DNA of 64,000 nt from SXVE01 sp036388895 (GCA_036388895.1 DASVQY010000056.1:60941-124940), one strand, 5' to 3'; shown: positions 1-8,829, counted from the stretch's first letter. The notes: generated from the letters alone by a model not told the origin. Numbers and translations are program-made.

Positions 1-638
1 TCAATAGCTTTGAGATTAACCTTTAAATCACGTTCGCGCGCTTTTTTGTAATCTGTCAAAACTTCCGCCGGAATTTCGCGTTCGAGCTTTGCGGTTTCAT
101 TTTTCGATTCCGAATACGGCGAAATTTCCGCCCATTGCGCCAACTTTTCGCGATATGCTTCGTTTTTGCCGTCGCCGGTCGGAGCGAGACGCATAATGAC
201 GCTTTGTGCGTAAACGGGCAATTTCGGCGCGCGGCGTTTTATTTCGCGAAGAACTTCGATGCGGCGAAGCGCTTCTTCCGCCGTTGTGTCTCCATATCGG
301 CGCATCGCGACCAACCCGCCGTAAGCCGTCATATCAAGCGAAATGATTGCGGCATCGAAAGACTTTAAATCCTGAGCTTTAAGCCATTCAACGATTTTCT
401 CGGATTGTCCCGGCGTCGTAAATTTTCCCAAAAGCTCTTTTGGCGGCGCGACGATTTCGGCATCGCCGATTTTTCCCATTTCGACGGTAAACTGCAAACA
501 GGGCGGTCGGTCGTCGAGCGGAACGAACAAGATGCGCGTGCTGAGTTTCGATTGATTTTGCGCCGGAAATGTCAGAGCTGAAGACAAAATCAAGACGCAG
601 ATAAAAACCGTCAAAGGCAGATTTTTTATAAATTTCAT
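1..638 (-). CDS. DUF4127 family secreted protein (3' end outside window)
   Basis: The reading frame opens with ATG at 638 and stays open to the window edge, so about 212 N-terminal residues are seen. Residues 1-26 form a signal peptide (basic start, hydrophobic core, then PAQN). The mature part begins with the motif FVPLDDRPPCLQF, which is the hallmark of the DUF4127 family (FVPLDxRP), and continues with the family-like stretch SLDMTAYGGLV. The biochemical activity of DUF4127 is not established; members are extracytoplasmic and often lie next to glycoside hydrolases. It is the last visible gene of the minus-strand operon that begins with the GntR regulator, 27 bp behind the family-10-like hydrolase, with no Shine-Dalgarno of its own. 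Family assignment is fairly sure; function unknown. Confidence 0.7.
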   Translation of the reverse strand, partial: MKFIKNLPLTVFICVLILSSALTFPAQNQSKLSTRILFVPLDDRPPCLQFTVEMGKIGDAEIVAPPKELLGKFTTPGQSEKIVEWLKAQDLKSFDAAIISLDMTAYGGLVAMRRYGDTTAEEALRRIEVLREIKRRAPKLPVYAQSVIMRLAPTGDGKNEAYREKLAQWAEISPYSESKNETAKLEREIPAEVLTDYKKARERDLKVNLKAI

Positions 639-665
639 AATGTCAATTGTTTTCTATTCGTTCGC

Positions 666-1952
666 TTATCTTTTTCGATTTTCGTTCGCCAGTTTTTCTA
701 TCAAATCATCGGTCAAACTTTGCGCGGCGAACAAACCGATGCCGTCGAAATTGAATTTGGATTCGAGGTCAAGATACCGTCGGTCGAATTTGTTTTCTTT
801 TTGATTGTAAAAATGCCCGATGAAAATCGCCGGATAAATTTTAATTTTCCTTGAGGCGTCGCGGCGAAAATCCTTCGCCCAATTTTCTACGCGTTCGTAA
901 TCGGTCGAATACACCATCGGCAAAAGCGCGTCAATGTATCCCTTTTCCGACCAATCTTTCCAATTCTGTTGTTTGACGCGCAAGTTTTGTTCGATGTCGG
1001 GAAAAACCGCCGCCGAAATTTCCCAATTCGGATGTTTTCGTCGCACGATAGTTCCCAGTTCATGAACGACTTCGGTCACTTGTCGCGTTTTCCAATCCTG
1101 CCACGTTTTCCATTCTTTCGGCGTAGTTTTATCCGAAAGTTTTCGCGCGTCAAGTCCGGTTTGCTTTTGAAACTGCGCTAAGGTTTTCGGGTTGTAATCG
1201 AACGGCGCATCAGCGGTTTGCAGCGGATAACGAATATAATCCCATTGTATTCCGCCGAGCTGCGGATATTTCGCCGCGAGCTCAGCGACGATTTCGCGCA
1301 GGTATTTTCTGACCTGTTTATTCGACGGCGACATAAAAACTTTGTAAATATCGCGGTTTGCTCCCTCGGCTTCCGCAACGACGAGCGGTGAACTCGAACG
1401 GTCGAGCATAGCCCAATCAGGATGTTTCGAGAATATCGGCGATTTCTCCGTTCCGCCGAGATTCGTATTCCACTGATGAAAAACGTGAATCCATGCGTGA
1501 ATTTTCAAGCCTAATTTTTCGGCTTCTTCCGTGTAAACGCGCAAAACGTCCCAGCCTTTACCGTTTTCAGCCGTTCCGTAATTAATGCTCAAAGGTCTTT
1601 GCGGCGCGATTTTTGAAGGATAAATCGTATAGCCGTCCCAAAAAACTTCAAGATAAATCGTATTCAACCCGGCGGCTTTTATTTTTTTGAGCTCTCGCCA
1701 GATAAACTCGCGTCCCTTTGCCGGATTCTTTCTCGTTTCCGTCTCTGCGCCGATAAACGGTCGCACCCAAACGGCTTTAGTTTGGGCGATAATAGGAGAA
1801 ATTAACCACAGATAAATGCAAATAAATGCCGATACTTTTATAAAAAAACAAAATCTGTTCGCCGTTTTTTCTGTGTTTTTACAATTGAAAATCGAAAGCA
1901 AGATATTGTTGATTTCGTATTTATCTGTGTTCATCTGTGATTTCATTCGCAT
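666..1952 (-). CDS. Family 10-like glycosyl hydrolase (GHL10 type), secreted
   Basis: A 428-residue frame. After an odd 33-residue N-terminus there is a hydrophobic stretch ending in SPIIAQ (about residues 34-57) that would serve as signal peptide. The catalytic part starts KAVWVRPF and has the GHL10 pattern of a TIM barrel: AGLNTIYLEVFWDGYTIYPS, GLKIHAWIHVFHQWN, GGIQWDYIRYP and DALLPMVYSTDY. GHL10 proteins are putative glycosidases; substrate unknown. The N-terminal 50 codons overlap a dispersed inverted repeat with the motif CACAGAT (see 1803-1946), so the true start is uncertain; the hydrophobic core of the signal peptide is itself read from one arm. The start lies 18 bp behind the GH38 stop, in the operon under the GntR regulator. 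A second, distant relative lies at 18633-19955. Confidence 0.8.
   Translation of the reverse strand: MRMKSQMNTDKYEINNILLSIFNCKNTEKTANRFCFFIKVSAFICIYLWLISPIIAQTKAVWVRPFIGAETETRKNPAKGREFIWRELKKIKAAGLNTIYLEVFWDGYTIYPSKIAPQRPLSINYGTAENGKGWDVLRVYTEEAEKLGLKIHAWIHVFHQWNTNLGGTEKSPIFSKHPDWAMLDRSSSPLVVAEAEGANRDIYKVFMSPSNKQVRKYLREIVAELAAKYPQLGGIQWDYIRYPLQTADAPFDYNPKTLAQFQKQTGLDARKLSDKTTPKEWKTWQDWKTRQVTEVVHELGTIVRRKHPNWEISAAVFPDIEQNLRVKQQNWKDWSEKGYIDALLPMVYSTDYERVENWAKDFRRDASRKIKIYPAIFIGHFYNQKENKFDRRYLDLESKFNFDGIGLFAAQSLTDDLIEKLANENRKR
1803..1946. repeat. Inverted copies of a CACAGAT-type dispersed repeat
   Basis: The arm at 1803-1828 reads TTAACCACAGATAAATGC and then AAATAAATGCC; the arm at 1917-1946 reads in the opposite sense (CGTATTTATCTGTG, then TTCATCTGTG). 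A related copy, TTAACCACAGAT followed by GACACAAATGGACGCAGATAAA, lies at 23667-23698 in front of the hydantoinase-like gene. Both places are the 5' end of a coding frame. The pair can form a long hairpin and is translated as the N-terminus and signal peptide core of the family-10-like hydrolase. Confidence 0.6.
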
Positions 1953-1970
1953 TTTTCGTTACGAAATAAA

Positions 1971-4900
1971 TTATTTTCCGTCGGCGCGTTTATAATCAAT
2001 GAATCCGTTGTAAGCGATGCGCGCAATTTGCCAGACGCCTTCGGGCAGCTTTGCCGTTTCAAATCGTATTGTGATTTCCTCGTTCGGTTTAACCGAAAAG
2101 CCCTGTTCGCGCGGCGAAATCGGTTCATCCGAATAAGCGCCGCCAGCCCAGGTTTCGATCGGCATTATCAAAGCGACAGCGCCTTCGATTGTTTGCCGGT
2201 GCGGATTTTTAATCTTAACGGCGATACCGTTTGCCGTTTTCTCCGTTTCCCATTCGAGATTAAACGGGTTGCCCAGATTCAAAACGTCCTGAAAAATCTG
2301 CCCTTCGTGCTCGATGCGCGCTTTTACCAAACCCGACGCGCGTTCGAATTCCAAATCTTTTTTGACCGGAAATCCCAAAATAACTACATCTTTGACGAAA
2401 GAACCGTTTGGCGCGATGTCGAAATTTAATTTGTCCGGCACGATGCGCCAGTCTTCCGGCACATCTAAAACGACTTCGCCTTTGAAATTGCGGTCTTGAT
2501 AATTATTGACGACTTGCACGCGCACGGGAACGGTGGTCGTTCCGCCTTGATTGTATTTGTCATCGTAAGAAAAAGTGGAAAGCTCGTTCATCTGCTCGAC
2601 GCGCCGCAAAGAAACCTTCACGGCGTCGTTCCCAATCGGTGCCGCGCCGGAATTATGCAGCCAGTAACGCGAGAATACCGGCTGAACGAGTTCCTTAGTC
2701 GCTCCGATTGCCGGAGAAACTGATTCACTCTTTGACAACTCTTTTTCCGCAAAAATTTTATAAGTTTGAATTTCAAAAGGATTTAGTTTAATCGGAAAAA
2801 GCGAGCAGCATCCTTTATTAAATCGGTTGCCGTCCTCACCGATAAGCAATTCTTCTAAACCGCTCGTTTTGTTTATAAACGGTTTGTCGTTTCTCTCGAG
2901 CAAATCGGTTTGAAATACGTCTTTTGTCGAGTGAAAGCGCAAAATGGCGGCACTGTTAACTGTCTTGTTTTCAGCCTCGTAAAAACGCGCTATTACAGGG
3001 CGCTCGTTTGATATTGAGCGAAAATCGGCTTGTGGATTTTCGCCGAGCTTTAACGAGGAAAGCAAAACGTCGTTTCCGGTCGTTAAAAACGAATTCGTGC
3101 TCGGCAAATCGCCGTCATGAATATCCGTCTGCACGGCAATCAATGGATTGTTAAAATCTGCGCCGACTTTTACGGTATCGGCTTCGCGCCAGTCGCCGTT
3201 GTGCGGATAAAGCGCGTATGTGAAAACGTGCGTTTTGTTTTCCGGCACGAACTCAAACGGCAGATTTACGCCCGGAAACATTGCCGTGTGCGTCAAAAAT
3301 AAAGTCAAAGTATTCGGGTTTTCCAGCGAAACGGCAGGCGTTCCGTTGTTGATTAAAGCCACGCCGTAATCGGGAACTCGCGGCAATTCCTTAGCTGGAT
3401 TCGTTTCCGCAGCGAAACTTTCAAACGGCAAACTTATTTCAAAAGCGTTGAGATTATTAATTCGCTCAATCGCTTTTTCGATGTCTCCCGCGATTATTAA
3501 GGTCGGCATCGGCGCCCAATCTTTCGGCACATCTTTGTCGTAAGCGAAAAGATAAGCGAAACCGTCGCGCCGCAGGATAGCATCGAATTTCGCTTGCGTT
3601 TCCGTCGAAACTTGCTTCAAAATTTTTGCCGTATAAAGATTTTCGCTACCGTCGCCGAGCGCGATTCTGAAACCGTTATAAGCGATGTCATCGTTTAAGG
3701 TTTTTGGCATCGTTGAATCTTCGATTGTCAATTTAGTGCGTCGCGCGGCGTCGTTATCGTCGTAAAAGGGCGTTACCGAAACGCCTTTTCTAATGAGCGC
3801 GGCAACTATCGTTTCGGTTGATTTTTCATAGTTTCCGCCGTGCGGGCGAACTAATGCTGTCGGCTTGAAAGGAACCGACGAAACCGGTCTTCCGTTTGCA
3901 TCAACAAATTTGAGATTGAAGGTAGAGCCGTATTCCGCCCAATTATTAACTCCGTAAACCGGCGCGCCGGAAACAAGTTTGTCAGTGTTCGTGCGGAAAT
4001 CTAAAAAACCTTTGCTATTGTTGCGAACGACTGTCCCGAAACGATCTTCGGTAACAAGCGCGCCGCCTGTCAAATTAAGCGGAAAATTGACGATAAAAAG
4101 TTCATCTTTGCCTTTGTAATCAACGAGTTCCGTTTTGAAATCAATTCGCTTGATGCCCTTATGCAGCGAAATTGTTTGCCGATATTTCTGCATATTCGGC
4201 AATTCACCTTCGATAACGAGGGTTTTGTCATTAATAACCCTAGACTTCAAAACAACTTGCGCTTTCTTTTCGGTCGAGAACTTTCGTTCTCCAGTCGTCC
4301 AAAATTCCCACGCTGGATAAATTACATTTTTTTTTGTTAATTCTTCGCGTAAACTGGCAATCTCGTTAGCATAATGCCCGTTTGCCGTGTTAATTATCTC
4401 GATTTGCGCCTGTTTATCGTAAATGCTCGAAATCGCCCCGCCTTTGTCCAAGTTAATGGTTACACGGTAAAACTCGTTTTCGATGATTCTTCGATTTGGC
4501 GGCGGAGTTAAACCTCCAAACTTAAGCCGAGCAAATTTATTCGGTCTAAAATAATAAGTCTTGTACCCAATTGAAGGAACGTTTTCAGCGACAAACTCGA
4601 TTTCCCTAATACTTTCTCGTTCCCGATATTCATCAAACTCCAAGTTAACAACCGAACCCTTTTCGTCAACTAACTCATAGCCGAAACTTAATTTACCGAA
4701 ATCCACCCTTAACCTAACAACATCATTTCTTGTCCAATTTAACGGATTGAAAACGATAATCGGTTTGGGATTTGTGTTTTGATATTTAAGGTTCGCTTTT
4801 GTATTGATTTGTCCGGCTAAAAACGTGAGTGAATCTGTTAAAGCGTCTTTAGATAATTCAAAAGCTTCGCGATAGCCATGAACCAAATCCAGAAGCGCCG

Positions 4901-6755
4901 AATCCGAAGGCGTTCCGGTGATCGCATCGTGGTGTGAGCCGAAAAATATTTGCCGCCACGCTTTGTCGAGCGCCAAATCGGGATATTTTGCACCGTGAAG
5001 ATAAGCGATTGCGCCGAACCTTTCCGCCGTCAGCGTCATATTTTCCGTCAAACGGTGCGCGACTTTTAAGTCCGAACGTGCTGCCATCACGCCGACGTGG
5101 AAAAACAGCTTGTCGCGCGATGTGACTGGCATTTTTATTTTGTTTTCGGCGATTTCTTTGTTCAGCGCGTCGAAATATAAATCTTGAGCCTGTCCGGTGA
5201 CGCGAATTTGCGGACGATTTTGTTCTAACTTCTCGGCGTTTCCGGCGAGGTTCGTCCACGGCGGCGTGAAGTCTGCGGCGTTGATTCGCAAATCAACCGC
5301 TGAATTGTAACTTTGCGTTTCCGCGAATTTGCGCTCGGTCATTCGCCGAAAATTATCAATCGTGTAGTTTTTGCCACTGCCGAAACCGGAAAACGAGTAA
5401 GCGTAATCAACGCGGCGATGCGGCAGTTTCGAGCCGTCGAGAGCGTAATCGTAGAAAAACGGCTCGAAGCCCGTGATCTTCTTCGACCAGGCGATGCCGT
5501 TAAAACCTGATTTTCGGGCGATTTGCGTGATTTGCGGCGCGTGTCCGAAAACGTCCCAAAGCGCTAGCGATTTAGCTCGGCGTCCGAGCATCGCTTCGTG
5601 CATCGCCTGCCCGTAAAGAATATTGCGGACGATGCTCTCGCCGCCGATGTTTAATTCGTTGAATTGATTGTAAGCGCCGCCCGCCCCGACGCGTCCTTTC
5701 TGCACGGCTTCGCGAAGAAAATCGCGGTCTTCCGGGTGCGTGTCGAGATAAGGCTTCAAGTAATCTATTTCCGAAAGATAAACGCCGTAAAGCGGATCAG
5801 CGCGAAGCGAGTTGAGATATTGATTGGTATTCGACAGCGTAATTTTCGAATATCCGCGCTGGTCTTGCAAGTAAACCGGATCAACGTGAAAGCCTTCGAG
5901 ATAAAAAATCGTTCCCGCCGTGTTCGTTGATTTGTGTTCGGCGGATTTTTCGGCGTCAGTTTCGCTTTTCCAGATTCTGATGAGCGCTGTCCAGCCGCCG
6001 TTTTTGCGCCAGTAATCATTTGCCACGCCGCTGGCGCGAACGAGCAGCGTATTCGTTCCTTTTTTGAATTTCGCTCGCGTCGTAACCGGCGCGTTGAGCG
6101 CGTAACCGTCGTAAATTTTCTCGCCGTTCAGCCAGATCGAGCCCAAAAAACCGCCGGTTTCGAGAAAACGATTTTCGTTCGTAGAAGAATTTACGAAAGC
6201 GGCGGCGTAAGCCGTGCCGATTAGTTTGCCGCCGGAAAGCTCGTAAAAATCAATATTAGAATTTGTCAGAGCGATTTCGCGCCAGTTTATCTCGTTTATA
6301 TCGGCTAAAACTTTCGTTTTGCTGTCCGCGCCTATTTCAGGCAAAGCGGCGTCAACGGATTTTGGATTATGGGTTTTGGGTTTCTGGTTTTCGGAAAGTT
6401 GATTTTGAACCGCAGCCTTTTGCGTTCCGGGTTGCGGTTTGACATTCGCAGCGCCGCCGAACGGAGCGAGCCAATCTTTCTGCGGAAGATTTTCGATGTT
6501 GAAACGGTTGAAATTTTCCCACATTCCGGCGTCAATTTCCGCCGGAAGAGCGTCTGAAACGAGCCATTTTTCGATGTGTCCGCCATCCGCGATTGTTTGC
6601 AGATCGTTTTGCCCGAACGCCGTGAACAACGAGCAATAAGCGATCAGCAGAAAGAGTCCAATCGCCCGTAAGCTTTTCCGAACTTTGAACCTTGAACTTT
6701 GAACTTTGAACTTCCAAATAACTTTGGACTTTGGACTTTGGACTTTGGACTTCAT
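1971..6755 (-). CDS. Very large secreted GH38 alpha-mannosidase-like enzyme
   Basis: A 1594-residue protein, against roughly 800-1050 for usual GH38 enzymes. Order: residues 1-12 read from a 7-bp repeat array; signal peptide with hydrophobic core near residues 31-48 ending FGQN; a beta-sandwich of jelly-roll type about 150-265 (GSIWLNGEKIYDGY, KFKKGTNTLLVRASG); GH38 catalytic core from about 280 with the metal motif FHVDP near 287 and WDVFGHAPQI near 400, where the Asp matches the family nucleophile in D-x-FGH; GH38 middle and C-terminal beta domains to about 1130; an NEW3-like Ig domain about 1440-1510. GH38 enzymes are Zn-dependent retaining alpha-mannosidases, so release of mannose from a glycan is likely but not shown. 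The ATG overlaps the GntR stop (ATGA), indicating translational coupling. A second heptamer block lies inside the coding region (6357-6391). Confidence 0.88.
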   Translation of the reverse strand: MKSKVQSPKSKVIWKFKVQSSRFKVRKSLRAIGLFLLIAYCSLFTAFGQNDLQTIADGGHIEKWLVSDALPAEIDAGMWENFNRFNIENLPQKDWLAPFGGAANVKPQPGTQKAAVQNQLSENQKPKTHNPKSVDAALPEIGADSKTKVLADINEINWREIALTNSNIDFYELSGGKLIGTAYAAAFVNSSTNENRFLETGGFLGSIWLNGEKIYDGYALNAPVTTRAKFKKGTNTLLVRASGVANDYWRKNGGWTALIRIWKSETDAEKSAEHKSTNTAGTIFYLEGFHVDPVYLQDQRGYSKITLSNTNQYLNSLRADPLYGVYLSEIDYLKPYLDTHPEDRDFLREAVQKGRVGAGGAYNQFNELNIGGESIVRNILYGQAMHEAMLGRRAKSLALWDVFGHAPQITQIARKSGFNGIAWSKKITGFEPFFYDYALDGSKLPHRRVDYAYSFSGFGSGKNYTIDNFRRMTERKFAETQSYNSAVDLRINAADFTPPWTNLAGNAEKLEQNRPQIRVTGQAQDLYFDALNKEIAENKIKMPVTSRDKLFFHVGVMAARSDLKVAHRLTENMTLTAERFGAIAYLHGAKYPDLALDKAWRQIFFGSHHDAITGTPSDSALLDLVHGYREAFELSKDALTDSLTFLAGQINTKANLKYQNTNPKPIIVFNPLNWTRNDVVRLRVDFGKLSFGYELVDEKGSVVNLEFDEYRERESIREIEFVAENVPSIGYKTYYFRPNKFARLKFGGLTPPPNRRIIENEFYRVTINLDKGGAISSIYDKQAQIEIINTANGHYANEIASLREELTKKNVIYPAWEFWTTGERKFSTEKKAQVVLKSRVINDKTLVIEGELPNMQKYRQTISLHKGIKRIDFKTELVDYKGKDELFIVNFPLNLTGGALVTEDRFGTVVRNNSKGFLDFRTNTDKLVSGAPVYGVNNWAEYGSTFNLKFVDANGRPVSSVPFKPTALVRPHGGNYEKSTETIVAALIRKGVSVTPFYDDNDAARRTKLTIEDSTMPKTLNDDIAYNGFRIALGDGSENLYTAKILKQVSTETQAKFDAILRRDGFAYLFAYDKDVPKDWAPMPTLIIAGDIEKAIERINNLNAFEISLPFESFAAETNPAKELPRVPDYGVALINNGTPAVSLENPNTLTLFLTHTAMFPGVNLPFEFVPENKTHVFTYALYPHNGDWREADTVKVGADFNNPLIAVQTDIHDGDLPSTNSFLTTGNDVLLSSLKLGENPQADFRSISNERPVIARFYEAENKTVNSAAILRFHSTKDVFQTDLLERNDKPFINKTSGLEELLIGEDGNRFNKGCCSLFPIKLNPFEIQTYKIFAEKELSKSESVSPAIGATKELVQPVFSRYWLHNSGAAPIGNDAVKVSLRRVEQMNELSTFSYDDKYNQGGTTTVPVRVQVVNNYQDRNFKGEVVLDVPEDWRIVPDKLNFDIAPNGSFVKDVVILGFPVKKDLEFERASGLVKARIEHEGQIFQDVLNLGNPFNLEWETEKTANGIAVKIKNPHRQTIEGAVALIMPIETWAGGAYSDEPISPREQGFSVKPNEEITIRFETAKLPEGVWQIARIAYNGFIDYKRADGK
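6357..6391. repeat. Five-unit 7-bp array inside the GH38 gene
   Basis: Five consecutive 7-mers on the plus strand: GGATTTT, GGATTAT, GGGTTTT, GGGTTTC, TGGTTTT. They are translated on the minus strand as the Lys/Pro/Asn-rich linker ENQKPKTHNPKS near residue 125, between the signal peptide region and the first beta domain. The block is in frame with flanking coding sequence although 35 is not a multiple of three. Confidence 0.75.
6680..6753. repeat. Two direct 7-bp arrays at the GH38 start
   Basis: Five units of GAACTTT (one GAACCTT, last GAACTTC) at 6680-6714 and four of GGACTTT (last GGACTTC) at 6726-6753; the unit differs by a single base between the two. The last unit shares its final base with the GH38 initiation codon (6753-6755), so both arrays are translated, giving the N-terminus MKSKVQSPKSKV and then KFKVQSSRFKV. 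Both arrays have the same orientation, so unlike most others here they do not form a hairpin. Confidence 0.85.
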
Positions 6756-7504
6756 AAAGAGTTTTTCGACAGATAAAACGTTGCCCGGTAACGGTCGGCG
6801 CGGTACGTCGTATGCGCCGATTCAATCGGCTCGTTGGCTTCCGAATACACGACGCGGTGCACGACAAGCACCGGCGAGTTCGCTTTGATGCCGAGCTGCC
6901 CGGCGATGAAACGAGTCGCCGCCGCCGCCTCCAGACTTTCCGCCGCGTGATGCATCTGCAAATTGTATTTTTCGATCAAAACCTGGTACAGAGAGTTTTT
7001 CGTCAAATCAATCTTGTCGAGTTCCGGGCAAAACTGTGCCGCCAGAAAAGTCGTTTCAAATGCCATCGGTTCGTCGTCGGCGAGACGAAGGCGTTCGAGA
7101 CGGAAAACTTCGTCATCCGCTTCCAAATCCAAATCCTGCGCGACCTGTTGGTCAGCTTTTTCGCGCTTCAAATGCAAAACGCGCGAACTCGGCGTCAGCC
7201 CGAGCGAAGCCATCTCTTCGGAAAAGCCGCTCAAATTGCGCGTGTGAACGTCAATTTTACGATTGGCGACAAAAGTTCCGACGCCGCGCTCGCGGTAAAT
7301 CAAACCTTCGTGCCTCAAACGCTGCAAAGCTTGCCGAACTGTCATACGGCTGACGCCGAAGCGCTCGGCTAAATCGCGTTCGGACGGAAAGTTTTCGCCC
7401 GCCTTGAGTTCGCCGCGTTCGATTTGAAGCTGCAGCGCTTCGGTGATTTGCGCGTGAAGCGGCACATTGCTGTTGCGCAGCAAAACGTTTGCCATAGATT
7501 TCAT
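6752..7504 (-). CDS. GntR/HutC-family transcriptional regulator (NagR/DasR-like)
   Basis: A 250-residue regulator with an N-terminal winged helix-turn-helix (about residues 12-75; PSERDLAERFGVSRMTVRQAL, then GLIYRERGVGTFV) and a C-terminal UTRA effector domain (about 95-245). HutC-subfamily GntR proteins such as NagR, YvoA and DasR bind GlcN-6-P or GlcNAc-6-P and repress amino-sugar genes. That role is inferred here from the neighbours (GH20, GH3, kinase, NanE) and from two 16-bp sites close to the NagR/DasR consensus at 7657 and 9876, plus a half-site at 7511 before this gene. Two starts are possible, 7504 and 7495; neither has a clear Shine-Dalgarno. Its stop overlaps the GH38 start, so regulator and mannosidase are co-translated. 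Confidence 0.9.
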   Translation of the reverse strand: MKSMANVLLRNSNVPLHAQITEALQLQIERGELKAGENFPSERDLAERFGVSRMTVRQALQRLRHEGLIYRERGVGTFVANRKIDVHTRNLSGFSEEMASLGLTPSSRVLHLKREKADQQVAQDLDLEADDEVFRLERLRLADDEPMAFETTFLAAQFCPELDKIDLTKNSLYQVLIEKYNLQMHHAAESLEAAAATRFIAGQLGIKANSPVLVVHRVVYSEANEPIESAHTTYRADRYRATFYLSKNSL

Positions 7505-7510
7505 AAATAA

Positions 7511-7526
7511 AGCAGGCTAGATCAGT
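7511..7526. promoter_or_regulatory. Weak NagR/DasR-type operator before the regulator gene
   Basis: AGCAGGCTAGATCAGT, centred on CTAG. The right half (ATCAGT) matches 5 of 6 bases of the consensus half ACCA(G/C)T; the left half matches poorly. It lies 7 bp upstream of the regulator start, which would fit autoregulation. Inference from similarity to the two better sites. Confidence 0.35.
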
Positions 7527-7624
7527 CCGGTTGATAACACGCCGAACATATTCACGTTAAATAAAAATTCATATAAAAAAGCAAATAAAAAAGCAAAACA
7601 ATTTGTTTCGACGACGCGTTCAAT

Positions 7625-7652
7625 TTGACATTATCGTTTCTATTCTGATAAA
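7625..7652 (+). promoter_or_regulatory. Sigma-70-like promoter for the ABC transporter genes
   Basis: TTGACA at 7625-7630, 16-bp spacer, GATAAA at 7647-7652. The operator at 7657 lies just downstream of the -10 box over the expected transcription start. It faces the plus-strand sugar-binding lipoprotein gene at 7812, leaving a leader of about 150 nt in which nothing else was recognised. The intergenic region 7505-7811 also holds AT-rich tracts toward the regulator gene. Confidence 0.55.
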
Positions 7653-7656
7653 AGCA

Positions 7657-7672
7657 AGTGGTCTAGTCCAGT
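7657..7672. promoter_or_regulatory. NagR/DasR-type operator (transporter promoter)
   Basis: AGTGGTCTAGTCCAGT. The known dre/NagR-type consensus is A(G/C)TGGTCTAGACCA(G/C)T; the left half matches fully, the right half 5 of 6. Nearly the same sequence in inverted orientation occurs at 9876-9891. The position just downstream of the -10 element suggests repression by steric block. Confidence 0.7.
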
Positions 7673-7811
7673 AATCAAGATAACAGCAAGCATTTAAAGT
7701 GATGATTTCGATGTTTATCCGCTTGGAATCTACTTTTGAAAAAGAGTTAATTTTAGTTTGTAATACCGAAAATAAGCAATACTTAAACTACAAAGGACGG
7801 GACAAAATTAA

Positions 7812-8756
7812 ATGCATAAACTTTTCAGTTTAATATTTTTGAATGTTTTGATTGTTTTCCTGACGGCTTGCAATCAAAACGTGACGCATAATTCACCGGC
7901 GGGCAATACGGCGAGTAATTCAACGGCGAAAAAGCGAATCGGCGTCACGCTTTTGACGCGCGAAGACGATTTTTACCGCGAACTCGAAACGGGTTTGAAA
8001 GAAAACGCCGCGAAAAACAATTTCGAGTTATTGATTCAGTCCGGCGATAAGGATTTGTCGAAGCAGCAATCGCAGATAGACAATTTCATCGTTCAAAAAG
8101 TTGACGCGATTATCGTTTGCCCGACCGACACGAAAGGAATCGCTCCGGCGATTGAGCGCGCGAACGCCGCGAATATTCCGGTCTTTACGGCTGACATCGC
8201 AGCGGGCGGCGGGAAGATAGTTTCGCACGTCGCGTCCGACAATGTTGCCGGAGGACGCCTCGCCGCCGAATACATCGCCAAAGCAATCGGCGGCTCGGGA
8301 AAAGTCGGCATAATCGGGCAGCCGGAAGTTCAATCGGTGATTGACCGCGAAACCGGATTCAAGGAAACGATGGCGAAATATCCGCAAATCACGGTCATTC
8401 CGACGTTGAACGGCGGCGGGGTTCGTGACCGCGCGTTGAAAGCGGCAGACGATTTGCTGCAGGGAAATCCAGATTTGAAAGCTATTTTCTGCATCAACGA
8501 CGAAACCGCACTCGGCGCTTTGTCTTCGGCGGAAACGCGCGGAATGAAGGATTTGATTATCGTCGGTTACGATGCCGCGCCCGAAGCAGTCGAAAAAATC
8601 AAAAAAGGCACCAATCTTAAAGCCGACGTTGCGCAACAGCCTCGCGACATCGGCGCGAAAACAATCGAAGCCGTTGCGACTCATTTAAGAGGCGGCGCAG
8701 TCGAACCGATTGTCAATGTTCCGGTGAAAATCGTTGACGCTGAATCGGCAAAGTAA
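7812..8756 (+). CDS. Sugar ABC transporter substrate-binding lipoprotein (RbsB-like)
   Basis: A 314-residue protein with a lipoprotein signal peptide (lipobox LTAC, Cys near residue 20) followed by a low-complexity linker and a type I periplasmic binding fold (Peripla_BP_4): RIGVTLLTREDDFYRELE, QQSQIDNFIVQKVDAIIV, GKVGIIGQPEVQSV, AIFCINDETALGAL, IIVGYDAAPEAVEKI. It would deliver a monosaccharide or small sugar to the permease at 8830. Sequence cannot give the ligand; the GlcNAc-type operator in front and the GH20 gene behind point to an amino sugar. An AAAGGA lies about 14 nt upstream of the ATG, rather far for a Shine-Dalgarno. No ATPase gene accompanies the pair. Confidence 0.88.
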   Translation: MHKLFSLIFLNVLIVFLTACNQNVTHNSPAGNTASNSTAKKRIGVTLLTREDDFYRELETGLKENAAKNNFELLIQSGDKDLSKQQSQIDNFIVQKVDAIIVCPTDTKGIAPAIERANAANIPVFTADIAAGGGKIVSHVASDNVAGGRLAAEYIAKAIGGSGKVGIIGQPEVQSVIDRETGFKETMAKYPQITVIPTLNGGGVRDRALKAADDLLQGNPDLKAIFCINDETALGALSSAETRGMKDLIIVGYDAAPEAVEKIKKGTNLKADVAQQPRDIGAKTIEAVATHLRGGAVEPIVNVPVKIVDAESAK

Positions 8757-8829
8757 TTGTGTAATTTCATTAAATAAATAAAATCTTTTGCAACTGAAAA
8801 CTTCAGTAAAAAGATATAAAAAATAAGAA

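Noticed and set aside
8028..8684. Long minus-strand open frame opposite the binding-lipoprotein gene
   Set aside because: It is antisense to a clear periplasmic binding protein with lipobox; its translation is Arg/Phe-rich without domains. Shadow frames of this kind are common here because of codon bias.
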